NCBI RefSeq assembly: GCF_008728855.1
Contig: NZ_CP042906.1
Location: 2,108,001 to 2,172,000, forward strand
Source of the DNA: Hypericibacter terrae
GTDB lineage: Bacteria > Pseudomonadota > Alphaproteobacteria > Dongiales > Dongiaceae
DNA: 64,000 nucleotides
Direction of reading: 5' to 3'
The translations under genes were made by a program, and so were the position numbers. Position 1 is the stretch's first letter; every line of letters starts with the position of its first letter. Below are positions 1-8,653 of the stretch, piece after piece. The notes under the pieces are model-generated. The model searched no databases and had not been told where the DNA came from. It saw nothing but the letters and a program-made list of their open reading frames with translations.

Positions 1-606
1 GATCCCGACGACAAGCAATGGCGGGGCATCGGACCCGACCGCGTGCTGGGCTGCGTGGTCTACCCGGCGTCCGAGGTGGTCGAGCCTGGCGTGATCCGGC
101 ACCAGTCGGGCGACCGGTTCAGCCTGGGCGAGCCCGACGGCAGCAGGTCGGAGCGGGTGCAGGCGCTGAGCCGCGCCATGATCGCGGCCGGGCTGAAGGC
201 GCCGGTCAAACCCGACATCCGCACCGAGATCTGGGTCAAGCTCTGGGGCAACGTCGCCTTCAATCCGATCAGCGCGCTGACCGGCGCGACCCTGAAGCGG
301 ATCTGCGACGAGCCCTCGACGCGCTCGTTGGCGCGCTCGGTCATGAACGAGGCGGAAGCCGTGGCCAACAAGCTCGGCGTCAAAATGCCGATCGATGTGG
401 AGCGCCGCATCGACGGTGCCGCCGGCGTGGGCGAGCACAAAACGTCGATGCTGCAGGACCTCGAGCGCGGCCGGCCGACCGAGATCGATGCGATCGTCGG
501 CGCCGTGGCCGAGCTGGGCGACGTGGTGGGCGTGGACACGCCCTATATCGATGCGATCTACGCGCTGGTCCGTCAGAAGGCCGCGCTGCTGGGCCTCTAT
601 CCCTAA
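1..606 (+). CDS. 2-dehydropantoate 2-reductase-like protein, C-terminal part (5' end outside window)
   Basis: The reading frame is open from base 1, so the N-terminal Rossmann domain lies upstream of the window. The visible ~201 residues match the helical C-terminal domain of ketopantoate reductase (ApbA/PanE family). The signature is IWVKLWGNVAFNPISAL; its lysine (codon at 238-240) sits where the family's catalytic Lys is found, followed by the usual N-P-x-S/T-A-L. In pantothenate synthesis this family reduces ketopantoate to pantoate with NADPH in the cytoplasm. Alphaproteobacterial genomes carry several paralogues with other 2-keto-acid substrates, and this one lies beside GGT-family genes rather than panB/panC, so the exact substrate is unproven. 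The stop is TAA at 604-606, and the next gene starts 45 nt later on the same strand. Confidence 0.85.
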   Translation, partial: DPDDKQWRGIGPDRVLGCVVYPASEVVEPGVIRHQSGDRFSLGEPDGSRSERVQALSRAMIAAGLKAPVKPDIRTEIWVKLWGNVAFNPISALTGATLKRICDEPSTRSLARSVMNEAEAVANKLGVKMPIDVERRIDGAAGVGEHKTSMLQDLERGRPTEIDAIVGAVAELGDVVGVDTPYIDAIYALVRQKAALLGLYP

Positions 607-651
607 GCCGTGCCGCACTCTCAACCCTTGATGCAGGACTGACCGATCACC

Positions 652-2238
652 ATGCGCGATTTCCAGCTTCCCGGCCGTTCTCCCATCCGCGTCACAGAAG
701 CGGCCGCGGCGACCTCCCATCCCCTGGCGACCCTGACCGCGATCGAGGTCTTGCGCGGCGGCGGCAATGCGGTCGATGCCGCGGTGGCGGCGGGTGCCGT
801 GCTGGCCGTGGTCGAGCCGCAATCGACCGGGATCGGCGGCGACGGCTTCATGCTCTATGCGCCCAAGGGCAGCGGCAAGATCATCGCCTTCAACGGCTCG
901 GGCCGCAGCCCGGCCGCCGCGACGCGCGACTGGTATGAGCGCGAGGGCTTCGAGAGCATCCCCGTCTTCGGGCCTCATGCCGTAACCGTGCCGGGCCTCA
1001 TCGATCTCTGGGCGCGCGCTGTGGCGGATCATGGCAGCAAGGAGCTGGGCGCGCTGCTGCAGCCGGCCATACGCTATGCCGAGGAGGGCTATGTCATCCA
1101 TGACCGGGTGGCGTTCGATTGGAGTTATTGCGCAGAGCTGCTGGCGCAGGATCCGGCTGCGGCGCGGATCCTGTTGCCGAACGGCCGCGCGCCCAGGGCC
1201 GGCGAGCGCCATCGCCAGCCCGAGCTGGGCCAGACCCTGCGGCGCATCGCCGAGAAGGGTCGCGACGGCTTCTATAAGGGGGCCGTCGCCGAGGACATGG
1301 TCAACCATCTTCGTTCGCTGGGCGGCCTCCACACGATGGAGGATTTCGCCGCGGTCAAAGGCGATTATGTCGAGCCGGTCCAGACCAACTATCGCGGCAT
1401 CGGCCTGTTCCAGCTGCCGCCCAACAATCAGGGCCTGACGGCGCTCCTGATGCTGAATCTCCTCTCCGGCTTCGATCTCGGATCGCTCGATCCGGTCGGC
1501 GCCGAGCGGCTCCATCTCGAGCTCGAGGCCGGGCGTCTGGCCTATCGCGATCGCGACGCCCTGATCGCCGACCCCGCGAAGGCGCCGGTGCCGGTCAAGG
1601 AGCTGCTGTCGAAGGACTATGCCGACCGGCTGCGCCGCCATATCGATCCCGCCCGCGCGGCGACCGAGCTGCCGCCGCCGCTCCTGGGCAAGTCGGACAC
1701 GATCTATCTGAGCGTGGTCGACCGCGACCGCAATGCCGTGAGCTTCATCAACTCGATCTATTATTCCTTCGGCAGCGGCCTGATGGCGCCCAAGAGCGGC
1801 GTGGTGCTGCAGAACCGCGGCGCCAGCTTCCGCATGGATCCAGCCCATCCCAACGTCATCGCGCCCAGCAAGCGGCCGATGCACACCATCATGCCCGGCA
1901 TGGCGGTCAAGGACGGGCGGGCAATGATGCCTTACGGCGTCATGGGCGGCGATTATCAGCCCATGGGCCATGTCCATTATCTCACCAACCTGATCGATTT
2001 CGGGATGGACCCGCAGGCGGCCCTCGATGCGCCCCGTGTCTTCTTCAGCGGTCCGCTGGCCGAGATCGAGCGCGGCGTGCGTCCGGACGTGATTGCGGCC
2101 CTGCAGCAGAAAGGCCATCGCACGCTGATCGCGGAAGATCCGCTGGGCGGCGGGCAGGGGATCCTGATCGACTGGCAGGGCGGCACGCTGACGGCGGGCT
2201 CGGATCCGCGCAAGGACGGTTGCGCGCTGGGCTATTAG
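652..2238 (+). CDS. gamma-glutamyltransferase family protein (YwrD-like, 528 aa)
   Basis: This Ntn-hydrolase family normally transfers or hydrolyses gamma-glutamyl groups. Family marks include EVLRGGGNAVDAAVA near residues 25-45, TGIGGDGF near residues 60-70, and the autoprocessing and nucleophile site SDTIYLSVVD with Thr350 as the predicted first residue of the small subunit. Near the C-terminus there is an MxxYGVMGGDYQP motif in place of the canonical FGTPGG. The length fits the shorter YwrD-type branch. No Sec signal peptide is obvious, unlike classical periplasmic Ggt, so a cytoplasmic location is inferred. It is the first of three family members within 6 kb. The ATG at 652 has only a weak upstream Shine-Dalgarno. 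The substrate (glutathione, gamma-glutamyl amines or an antibiotic-type amide) cannot be told from sequence. Confidence 0.88.
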   Translation: MRDFQLPGRSPIRVTEAAAATSHPLATLTAIEVLRGGGNAVDAAVAAGAVLAVVEPQSTGIGGDGFMLYAPKGSGKIIAFNGSGRSPAAATRDWYEREGFESIPVFGPHAVTVPGLIDLWARAVADHGSKELGALLQPAIRYAEEGYVIHDRVAFDWSYCAELLAQDPAAARILLPNGRAPRAGERHRQPELGQTLRRIAEKGRDGFYKGAVAEDMVNHLRSLGGLHTMEDFAAVKGDYVEPVQTNYRGIGLFQLPPNNQGLTALLMLNLLSGFDLGSLDPVGAERLHLELEAGRLAYRDRDALIADPAKAPVPVKELLSKDYADRLRRHIDPARAATELPPPLLGKSDTIYLSVVDRDRNAVSFINSIYYSFGSGLMAPKSGVVLQNRGASFRMDPAHPNVIAPSKRPMHTIMPGMAVKDGRAMMPYGVMGGDYQPMGHVHYLTNLIDFGMDPQAALDAPRVFFSGPLAEIERGVRPDVIAALQQKGHRTLIAEDPLGGGQGILIDWQGGTLTAGSDPRKDGCALGY

Positions 2239-2257
2239 GTCGCTCTTTTCCCGGGAA

Positions 2258-2620
2258 CTAAACCGGGGATTGCAAAGGCCGGGCGAAACTGAGCTCGTGG
2301 CCGTCGGGGTCAGCCAGGTGAAAGAAGCGCTCGCCCCATTCGGCGTCGCGGGGCGCCGTTGCCGGCCGGCACCCCGCGGCGAGCGCACGGTCGTAGAGTT
2401 CATCGACATCGGCAACGTAGAAGATGACGCGCCCCCACCAGGACCAGCGCCGCGTGGCGGGCTGGGCGATGAGATTGAGATAGCTCGCCCCGGCTCTAAA
2501 GCTGGTGAATGACGATTCTTCGCCGCCATGCAGGACCGCAAATCCGAGCGCGCGATAGAATCGGACAGCGCGTGGCATGTCGTGGGTGCCCAGTGTGACC
2601 GCGCTGATCCCCTCGATCAT
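2258..2620 (-). CDS. VOC (glyoxalase/bleomycin-resistance) superfamily protein
   Basis: A 120-residue single VOC module: beta-alpha-beta-beta-beta unit beginning IEGISAVTLGTHDMPRAVRFYR, with a second half holding VIFYVADVDELYDRAL and ending FFHLADPDGHELSFA. The terminal DPDGHELSFA is the classic last strand carrying a metal-binding Glu. VOC proteins are dimeric metal enzymes or drug-binding proteins; no substrate can be assigned. The frame is open upstream to 2743, but the ATG at 2620 has a GGGAGAG Shine-Dalgarno 8 nt upstream and is where homology begins, so I chose it. The gene runs opposite to the two flanking GGT-family genes. Confidence 0.82.
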   Translation of the reverse strand: MIEGISAVTLGTHDMPRAVRFYRALGFAVLHGGEESSFTSFRAGASYLNLIAQPATRRWSWWGRVIFYVADVDELYDRALAAGCRPATAPRDAEWGERFFHLADPDGHELSFARPLQSPV

Positions 2621-2904
2621 GGCGAGCTCTCCCGTTTCATGTGCCAGGGCCGTCCGCGTCGCGACTCTAACAGAAAGCCTGCGCATTCGTCTCGTTTCGG
2701 GCAAAGCAATCCCGTTGCCAGAACGCGCCTGGAGGGTTCGCATGGGCGTCGCGTAAAATGACGGCGAACGCGACTCTATCTCTTGCGTGCCGAGACTCCT
2801 CTGCGTCAGTCTCCTCCGGTTCGCGGTCGAGAGTTGTGTTGTGCCGGCGCCGCCGGGACGACATGGCCCAAGTCGGCACGCTGTCTTTCATCGAGGAGAA
2901 TGAA

Positions 2905-4710
2905 GTGATCACCTCGCGCCCCGAGATCGTCGGCACCTTCGGCGTCGTCGCGACCACCCACTGGCTCGCCACGACCGCGGCTATGACCATTCTCGAAAAG
3001 GGCGGCAACGCTTTCGATGCCGCGGCCGCGGCGGGCTTCGTGCATCACATCGTCGAGCCCGACCAGAACGGGCCCGGCGGCGATGTGCCGATCATTCTCT
3101 GGAGTGCCGCGCGCAAGAAAGTCGAGGTGATCTGCGGCCAGGGCGTGGCGCCGGCGACCGCGACCGTCGCCCGCATGAAAGCCCTCGGCCTCGATATCCT
3201 GCCCGGCACCGGGCATCTGCCCGCGGTGGTACCCGGCTCTTTCGGGGCCTGGATGCTGCTGCTGCGCGACCATGGCTCGCTGACGCTGCGCGAGGTGATG
3301 ACGCCCGCCATCACCGCCGCCCGCGACGGCTTCCTCGTGAAGCGCGAGGTCGCGAGCCTGCTTCATCACACGGGCGGCTTCATGAAAACGCATTGGCCGA
3401 CCTCGGCCGCGGTCTTCCTGCCGGGCGGTCAGGCACCGGTGGCGGGATCGCTGCTGCGCGTGCCGGCCCAGGCCGACAGCTATGAAAGGATCCTTCGCGA
3501 GGCCGAGGCCGCGGGCGGCGATCGCCTGCGCCAGATCGAGGCGGCGCGCCAGGCCTGGTATCAGGGCTTCGTCGCCGAGGCGATCGACCGCTTCTTCCGC
3601 CAGCCGGTCATGGACACGACCGGCGAGGCCCATGCGGGCTTTCTCACCGGCCAGGACATGGCGCAATGGTCGGCCACGGTCGAGGCGCCCGTGACCCTGG
3701 ACTATGCGGGCTACACCGTCTGCAAGCCCGGCCCCTGGGCGCAGAGCCCGGTGCTGCTGCAGCAGCTGGCGCTGCTCAAGGGCTTCGATATCGCCAAGAT
3801 GGATCATTGCGGACCCGACTTCGTCCATCTGGTCCAGGAATGCACCAAGCTCGCCTTGTCGGATCGCGAAGCCTTCTATGGCGATCCGAAGTTCGCCGAC
3901 GTGCCGCTCGATCGGCTCCTCTCGGAAGAATACAACGCCGGGCGCCGCAAGCTGATCGGGGCGGAAGCCTCGCTCGAGATGCGGCCCGGTTCTATCGAGG
4001 GCAAAGGCGGCCGGATCCCGTTGCGCGCCCGTGGCTCGACCCGCATGGCGCATTCGGAGACGACGGTCGCCGCCGAGGACGATACCAGCGGCATTCTGAG
4101 CTGGCCGCAGTTCCTGGCGAAGACGCGCGGCGACACCTGCCATCTCGATATCATCGATCGCTGGGGCAACATGATCTCGGCCACGCCCAGCGGCGGCTGG
4201 ATGACGGGATCGCCGGTCGTGCCGGGCCTGGGCTTCTGCGTCTCGGCGCGCGGCCAGATGTTCTGGCTCGACGAGGATCATCCCAACGGCCTGACCCCCG
4301 GCAAGCGGCCGCGCACGACCTTGACGCCGGGCCTCGCCTTGCGCGAGGGCGAGCCCTACATGGCCTTCGGCACGCCCGGCGGCGACCAGCAGGACCAATG
4401 GTCGCTTCATGCCTTCCTGCGCCATGTCCATCACGGGCTCAATCTGCAGGAGGCGATCGATGCGCCGGGCTTCTATACCGATCATATGCCGAGCTCGTTC
4501 TATCCGCGCGAGTGGTACCCAGGCCATCTGGCGGTCGAGGCCGATTTCCCGAAAGCCACGCTGGCCGAGCTGCATCGGCGCGGACACAAGCTCGAGATCC
4601 ATCCGCGCTGGGGCCACTACAACTCGATGACCATGGCCACGCGCGAGAACGGCGTGCTGCGCGCCGCGGCCAGCCCGCGGCGCATGCAGTGCTACGCGAT
4701 CGGCCGCTGA
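2905..4710 (+). CDS. gamma-glutamyltransferase family protein (large form, ~601 aa)
   Basis: This GGT-type Ntn-hydrolase is close in sequence to the convergent gene at 4733-6526. Both begin xxRPEIxGTFGVV and share HWLAT, ILEKGGNAFDAA, EPxQNGPGG and the C-terminal AFGTPGGD. Thr411, in GDTCHLDIID, is the predicted nucleophile created by self-cleavage. The frame extends upstream to 2758 with in-frame ATGs there and at 2863. I prefer the GTG at 2905: it follows GAGGAG with a 6-nt spacer and aligns with the start of the paralogue. The added upstream residues are Arg/Ser-rich and look untranslated. No signal peptide is seen. The function is likely hydrolysis or transfer of a gamma-glutamyl amide; the substrate is unknown. 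Confidence 0.86.
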   Translation: MITSRPEIVGTFGVVATTHWLATTAAMTILEKGGNAFDAAAAAGFVHHIVEPDQNGPGGDVPIILWSAARKKVEVICGQGVAPATATVARMKALGLDILPGTGHLPAVVPGSFGAWMLLLRDHGSLTLREVMTPAITAARDGFLVKREVASLLHHTGGFMKTHWPTSAAVFLPGGQAPVAGSLLRVPAQADSYERILREAEAAGGDRLRQIEAARQAWYQGFVAEAIDRFFRQPVMDTTGEAHAGFLTGQDMAQWSATVEAPVTLDYAGYTVCKPGPWAQSPVLLQQLALLKGFDIAKMDHCGPDFVHLVQECTKLALSDREAFYGDPKFADVPLDRLLSEEYNAGRRKLIGAEASLEMRPGSIEGKGGRIPLRARGSTRMAHSETTVAAEDDTSGILSWPQFLAKTRGDTCHLDIIDRWGNMISATPSGGWMTGSPVVPGLGFCVSARGQMFWLDEDHPNGLTPGKRPRTTLTPGLALREGEPYMAFGTPGGDQQDQWSLHAFLRHVHHGLNLQEAIDAPGFYTDHMPSSFYPREWYPGHLAVEADFPKATLAELHRRGHKLEIHPRWGHYNSMTMATRENGVLRAAASPRRMQCYAIGR

Positions 4711-4732
4711 CGCACGTCGCCAAGGCGCGGCC

Positions 4733-6526
4733 TCAGCGCCCTGCCGCATAGCATTGCGCCTCGCGCGGGCTGGCCGCCGCCTTGAGCAGCCCGTCGCGGG
4801 TGGCCGCCGCCGTCACATAGCCCAGCTGATAGGGATCGTAGATCTCGAGCCGGTGGCCCCGACGCTTGAGCTCGCGCAATGCGTCCGGACCGATGCTGTC
4901 CTCGATCGCCAGATGCCCGGCGTCGTACTCCCGGGGGAAGAATGAGTCGACCAGGTGATAGGTGTGGAAGGCCGGCGCATCGATCGACGCCTGCAGATCC
5001 ATGTCGAAATGGACATGGCGCAGGAAGACCTGGAGCGCCCACTGGTCCTGGCAATCGCCGCCCGGCGTGCCGAAGGCCATATAGGGCTTGCCGTCGCGCA
5101 AGGCGAGGGTGGGGGTGAGGGTCGTGCGCGGCCGCTTGCCGGGCATGATCGTTCCCGGCAGATCAGGCTCCAGCCAGAACATCTGCGCGCGCGCCGGCAT
5201 GCCGAAGCCCAGCCCCGCCACCACCGGCGCCATATGCAGCGACGATCCGCTGGGCGTGCCTGAGATCATGTTGCCGTGGCGGTCGATGATGTCGAAATGC
5301 GTGGTGTCGCCCGTTGCGATCGGCTCGGGCTCGAGTTCCTTGGGCTTGGGATAATTGAAGTCGAGCGATTCCGGCGTTGCGATCGCAGTCGAGCCCTTGG
5401 ACCTGATGATGAGATGAGGCTCGACGCCGGGCACCTGGCCCGGACGCAGCTCCATCGAGGCTGTAGGGCCGATCAGGCGGCTGCGTTCGCGGTTGTAGCT
5501 GTCGCTCAGCAGGATCTCGAGTGGCACGGAGGTGAAGTTCGGGTCGCCGTAATAGGCGTCGCGGTCGGCGAAGGCGAGCTTGGCGCATTCGGTGACGACA
5601 TGGACGAATTCGGCACTGTTCGGCCCCATGCTCTCGAGGTCGAAACCCTTGAGCAGTGCCAGCTGCTGCAGGAAGGCGGGCCCCTGCGTCCAGGGGCCCG
5701 CCTTGCAGACCGTATAGGTCTCGTAGTCGTAAGTGACGGGGTCCTCGATCGTCGCGCGCCAGCCCGCGAGATCGTCGCCCGTCATCAGGCCGCGATGGCG
5801 CTCGCCCGTGGTGTCGAGCAGCTCGGTGCTGCGGAAGAAGCGATCGACCGTCTCGGCGACGAAACCCTCATAGAAGGCCTTCCGGGCCGCCTCGATCTGT
5901 CCCTGGCGGCTGCCGCTGGCGCCCTCGGCCTCGCGCAGGATGCGCTCGAAGGTGGCGGCGAGATGCGGACGGCGAAAGCGGCTCCTGGCCTTCGGCACCT
6001 GGCCGCCCGGCAGCCAGACCTCGGCCGAGGCGACCCAGTCGGTGCGGAACAGCGTCTCCACATTGCCGATGATCGCCGCGGTGTTGGGCAGGAGATAGAA
6101 ACCGTCGCGGGCATAGGCGATGGCGGGCGTCAGCACCTCGCGCAGGCTGAGGCTGCCATATTCCGCCAGCAGCAGCATCCAGGCGCCGAAGGAGCCGGGC
6201 ACGACCGCGGGCAACAGGCCGTTGCCGGGAATGACGTCGATGCCGAGGCGCCTGAAGGCGTCGCTGGTGGCGGCCTTGGGCGCGGTGCCCTGGCCGCAGA
6301 TCACCTTCAGATGCGCGCGGTCGGCACTGTAGAGGATGAGCGGCATCTCGCCGCCGGGCCCGTTCTGATGCGGCTCCACCACATGGAGCGAGGTTCCCGT
6401 CGCGACCGCCGCGTCGAAGGCGTTGCCGCCTTTCTCGAGGATCGACATGCCGGCCGCCGTCGCCAGCCAATGGGTGGAGGTGACGACACCGAAGGTGCCG
6501 TTGATTTCCGGCCGCGTCTTGAACAT
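4733..6526 (-). CDS. gamma-glutamyltransferase family protein (large form, 597 aa)
   Basis: Paralogue of the gene at 2905-4710, facing it tail-to-tail with only 22 nt between the stops. It starts MFKTRPEINGTFGVV, and the conserved blocks are MSILEKGGNAFDAAVA, EPHQNGPGGEMP and GKRPRTTLTPTLALRDG. The processing site is GDTTHFDIID, with Thr408 as predicted nucleophile, followed by FGTPGGDCQDQW. It lies 49 nt downstream of the tetR-type gene at 6576-7268 on the same strand, so the two may be co-transcribed and the regulator may control this enzyme. No secretion signal is seen, so cytoplasmic action is inferred. A gamma-glutamyl amine role fits the PotD-type binding protein encoded divergently at 7396, but this is context only. 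Confidence 0.88.
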   Translation of the reverse strand: MFKTRPEINGTFGVVTSTHWLATAAGMSILEKGGNAFDAAVATGTSLHVVEPHQNGPGGEMPLILYSADRAHLKVICGQGTAPKAATSDAFRRLGIDVIPGNGLLPAVVPGSFGAWMLLLAEYGSLSLREVLTPAIAYARDGFYLLPNTAAIIGNVETLFRTDWVASAEVWLPGGQVPKARSRFRRPHLAATFERILREAEGASGSRQGQIEAARKAFYEGFVAETVDRFFRSTELLDTTGERHRGLMTGDDLAGWRATIEDPVTYDYETYTVCKAGPWTQGPAFLQQLALLKGFDLESMGPNSAEFVHVVTECAKLAFADRDAYYGDPNFTSVPLEILLSDSYNRERSRLIGPTASMELRPGQVPGVEPHLIIRSKGSTAIATPESLDFNYPKPKELEPEPIATGDTTHFDIIDRHGNMISGTPSGSSLHMAPVVAGLGFGMPARAQMFWLEPDLPGTIMPGKRPRTTLTPTLALRDGKPYMAFGTPGGDCQDQWALQVFLRHVHFDMDLQASIDAPAFHTYHLVDSFFPREYDAGHLAIEDSIGPDALRELKRRGHRLEIYDPYQLGYVTAAATRDGLLKAAASPREAQCYAAGR

Positions 6527-6575
6527 GGGATGGCTTTCTGAGGCGGCCGGATGTCCGTGGGGTCGGGAGGCCGTC

Positions 6576-7268
6576 TCAACGGTGGGTTTTGCGTTTCCTG
6601 GCGGTGGGAGCGGAGGAGGGACTCTTGGCAGGCGTGGCGGTTTCCCAGCCGGCCAGAAGGAGCGCCATTTGCCGGCGCGCCATATCGCGGATCATTTCCG
6701 GCGTATGGCTCTCGGCCGCCAGCAGATAGCGCAGGTCATAGGCGTTGATCGCGTAGATCAGCTCGGCCGCTTGCGCCAGCGGGATCGAGGGCGAGATCCG
6801 GCCGGCCTTCACGAAATGCTCGAGCAGCCGCTGGATATGCCGCTTGAAGACGGCGCGGTTGCTGTCGAACTCGTCCTGCTCGTGATCGTGGGCGCGGACG
6901 ATGGCCGCCAGCATCTCGCGCCAGAGCAGCTTGTCCTCGGTGCGGCGCAGCGGCGCCATATTGGTGTGGATGAGCTGGGCCAGCGCCTCGGCCGGATCCT
7001 CCGGTGGATGGCGCAGCAGCGCCTCGACCGGTTTCAACTGGTCGAGGCGGTCCTGCTTCAGCAGCTCCGTCAGCACGCCCTGCTTGGTGGCGAAGTAGTT
7101 ATAGACGGTCGGCGTCGAGACGTCGGCCAGGGTGGCGATGTCCTCCATCCGCGTCCGGTCGTAGCCCCGCTCCCGGAACAGCTCGGCCGCCGCCTGCAGC
7201 AGGGCGGCGCGTTGCCGGGCCTTTTTGCGGTCCCGCAGCGCGGTGACTTCCTTCACGTCGTCTGGCAT
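6576..7268 (-). CDS. TetR/AcrR family transcriptional regulator
   Basis: 230 residues. The N-terminal helix-turn-helix spans about residues 18-65: an AALLQAAAELFRERGYDRTRMEDIA block, written here as its key residues, followed by VSTPTVYNYFATKQGVL, the usual TetR recognition helix region. The C-terminal half is a helical ligand-binding domain with no recognisable subclass, and the last ~20 residues are Lys/Arg/Ser/Pro-rich. It is divergent from the binding-protein gene at 7396 (128 nt apart) and upstream of the GGT-family gene at 4733. The AT-rich divergent region holds a good -35 element and is the natural place for its operator. Ligand unknown; an amine or gamma-glutamyl compound is a guess from the neighbours. 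Confidence 0.9.
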   Translation of the reverse strand: MPDDVKEVTALRDRKKARQRAALLQAAAELFRERGYDRTRMEDIATLADVSTPTVYNYFATKQGVLTELLKQDRLDQLKPVEALLRHPPEDPAEALAQLIHTNMAPLRRTEDKLLWREMLAAIVRAHDHEQDEFDSNRAVFKRHIQRLLEHFVKAGRISPSIPLAQAAELIYAINAYDLRYLLAAESHTPEMIRDMARRQMALLLAGWETATPAKSPSSAPTARKRKTHR

Positions 7269-7316
7269 CGCCTGTCCTCTGCTTTGATGCCGGCACCGAT
7301 CCCAGCCTGGCGACTA

Positions 7317-7345
7317 TTGACAGAAAAGATAGATCGGCCATAAAA
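7317..7345 (+). promoter_or_regulatory. Predicted sigma-70-type promoter for the binding-protein gene
   Basis: A perfect TTGACA lies at 7317-7322, followed by a 17-nt spacer and ATAAAA at 7340-7345. The whole stretch 7315-7383 is strikingly AT-rich for this genome. It contains imperfect dyads such as TATTGAC at 7315-7321 against GTCAAATA at 7351-7358, which could be the site of the divergently encoded TetR protein. Seen by eye only. Confidence 0.55.
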
Positions 7346-7395
7346 ATATAGTCAAATAAGAAGTTTTATCAAACTAAACAAATGGGAGGAGTACC

Positions 7396-8514
7396 TTGCG
7401 AAAGAATCTCTTCGGCGATGTCCTGAAGGGCTCGCACATGAACCGGCGCGCGGCCTTGCGCGCGCTGGCCTCGGTGGGAATCGGCGTGGCGACGATCCCG
7501 CTCTTGCCGCGGCTGGGTGCGGCTGCAGACCCGGTATCGGTCTATACTTGGTCGGGCTATGACGATCCGCGGCTCTGCGCCGACTATGTGAAGAAGCATG
7601 GCGGGCCCCCGAACTTCAGCTTCTTCGGCGACACTTCCGAAGCGCTCAACAAGCTCCAGGCCGGCTACAAGGTCGATGTCGCGCATCCTTGCGCCGACGA
7701 CATGACCCGCTGGGTCGGCACCGGGGCGGTCAGGCCGATCGACGAATCCCGCCTTGAGCATTTCGGCGAGTTCTGGCCCGAGCTCAAGAATTTGCCCGGC
7801 ACCGTGAGCGAAGACGGCAAGCAGCGCTTCTTCGTGCCGTTCGACTGGGGCAATTCCTCGATCGTCTATCGCACCGACAAGGTCGAGGTGAAGGAGCCGT
7901 CCTGGCGCATCCTCTATGACGACGACCGGTATAAGGGCCAGGTGGCGATGTATGATTCCGGCCCGCCGGCCGTGGAGATTGCCGGCGCCATTCTCGGCGC
8001 CAAGGACATCTTCAACATGACCGATGCCGAGATCGCCGATGCGACCAAGCTGCTGCGCCGCCAGCGCGAACAGGTGAAGTTCTATTGGTCGGACAATTCG
8101 ACGATCGAGCAGGGGCTGTCGTCGGGCGAGCTGGTGGCCGCCTACGCTTGGAACGATTCCGTGCGTCGTCTTACCAAGCAGGGGGTGCCGGTCGCCTATA
8201 TGGATCCGAAAGAGGGCATGCGGACCTGGGTCTGCGGGCTGGTGTTACCGAAGAATGGCGGCAACGAAGATCTGGCCTATGATTTCATCAACGCCTTTAC
8301 CTCGGCGGAAACCGGAGCCGTCATGCTCGACGAGTTCGGTACCGGTCATGTGAACCAGAAATCCTTCGGCATGGTCAGCAAGGAGACGCTGGATTCGCTG
8401 GGCCTCGACGATCCGACCGCGATGATGAAGCGCACGGTTTTCCTGCGCGCGGTCAATATCGATCGCGAGCAGAAATACAACGAGGTCTTCAACACCGTGA
8501 AGGCCGGCGGCTGA
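7396..8514 (+). CDS. PotD-type ABC transporter substrate-binding protein (orphan)
   Basis: Periplasmic binding protein of the spermidine/putrescine-type (COG0687) family. The mature part starts at about DPVSVYTWSGYDDP; later blocks include FFGDTSEALNKLQAG, FVPFDWGNSSIVYRTDKV and AYAWNDSVRRL. The N-terminus has a twin-Arg plus hydrophobic stretch (NRRAALRALASVGIGVATIP then LGAAA), suggesting Tat or Sec export. Two starts are possible: TTG at 7396, 5 nt after GGGAGGA, or ATG at 7438 after GAAGGG. I give the longer form because of its stronger Shine-Dalgarno, but the shorter one makes a more normal signal peptide. No ATPase or permease gene follows, so it must use a transporter encoded elsewhere, possibly one of the two complete systems downstream. 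Ligand unknown. Confidence 0.85.
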   Translation: MRKNLFGDVLKGSHMNRRAALRALASVGIGVATIPLLPRLGAAADPVSVYTWSGYDDPRLCADYVKKHGGPPNFSFFGDTSEALNKLQAGYKVDVAHPCADDMTRWVGTGAVRPIDESRLEHFGEFWPELKNLPGTVSEDGKQRFFVPFDWGNSSIVYRTDKVEVKEPSWRILYDDDRYKGQVAMYDSGPPAVEIAGAILGAKDIFNMTDAEIADATKLLRRQREQVKFYWSDNSTIEQGLSSGELVAAYAWNDSVRRLTKQGVPVAYMDPKEGMRTWVCGLVLPKNGGNEDLAYDFINAFTSAETGAVMLDEFGTGHVNQKSFGMVSKETLDSLGLDDPTAMMKRTVFLRAVNIDREQKYNEVFNTVKAGG

Positions 8515-8522
8515 GACGCAGC

Positions 8523-8547
8523 CCGGCCGCTCCGCCCGAGCGGCCGG
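8523..8547 (+). terminator. GC-rich hairpin after the binding-protein gene (weak terminator candidate)
   Basis: A 9-bp perfect stem, CCGGCCGCT (8523-8531) with AGCGGCCGG (8539-8547) and a 7-nt loop, starts 8 nt after the stop codon at 8514. There is no U-run after it, so intrinsic termination is doubtful. It could instead stabilise the 3' end. Confidence 0.4.
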
Positions 8548-8653
8548 CTCCGCCGCGGTGGGCGCCGTCGGCGAATCCTCGATCCTGGCCGGCAGCATGG
8601 CAAGCACGGCCGCCGAATAGAGCCCTTGGCCGATCACAAACTTGTAACTGCGG

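Noticed and set aside
2239-2270. Terminator between the first GGT gene and the VOC gene (CCCGG/CCGGG stem at 2250-2267)
   Set aside because: The stem is only 5 bp and no U-run follows on either strand.
2806-4749. Minus-strand open frame of 647 codons opposite the second GGT-family gene
   Set aside because: It is the shadow of a well-supported GGT-family gene in GC-rich DNA. Its product is His/Arg/Gly-rich with no recognisable domain.
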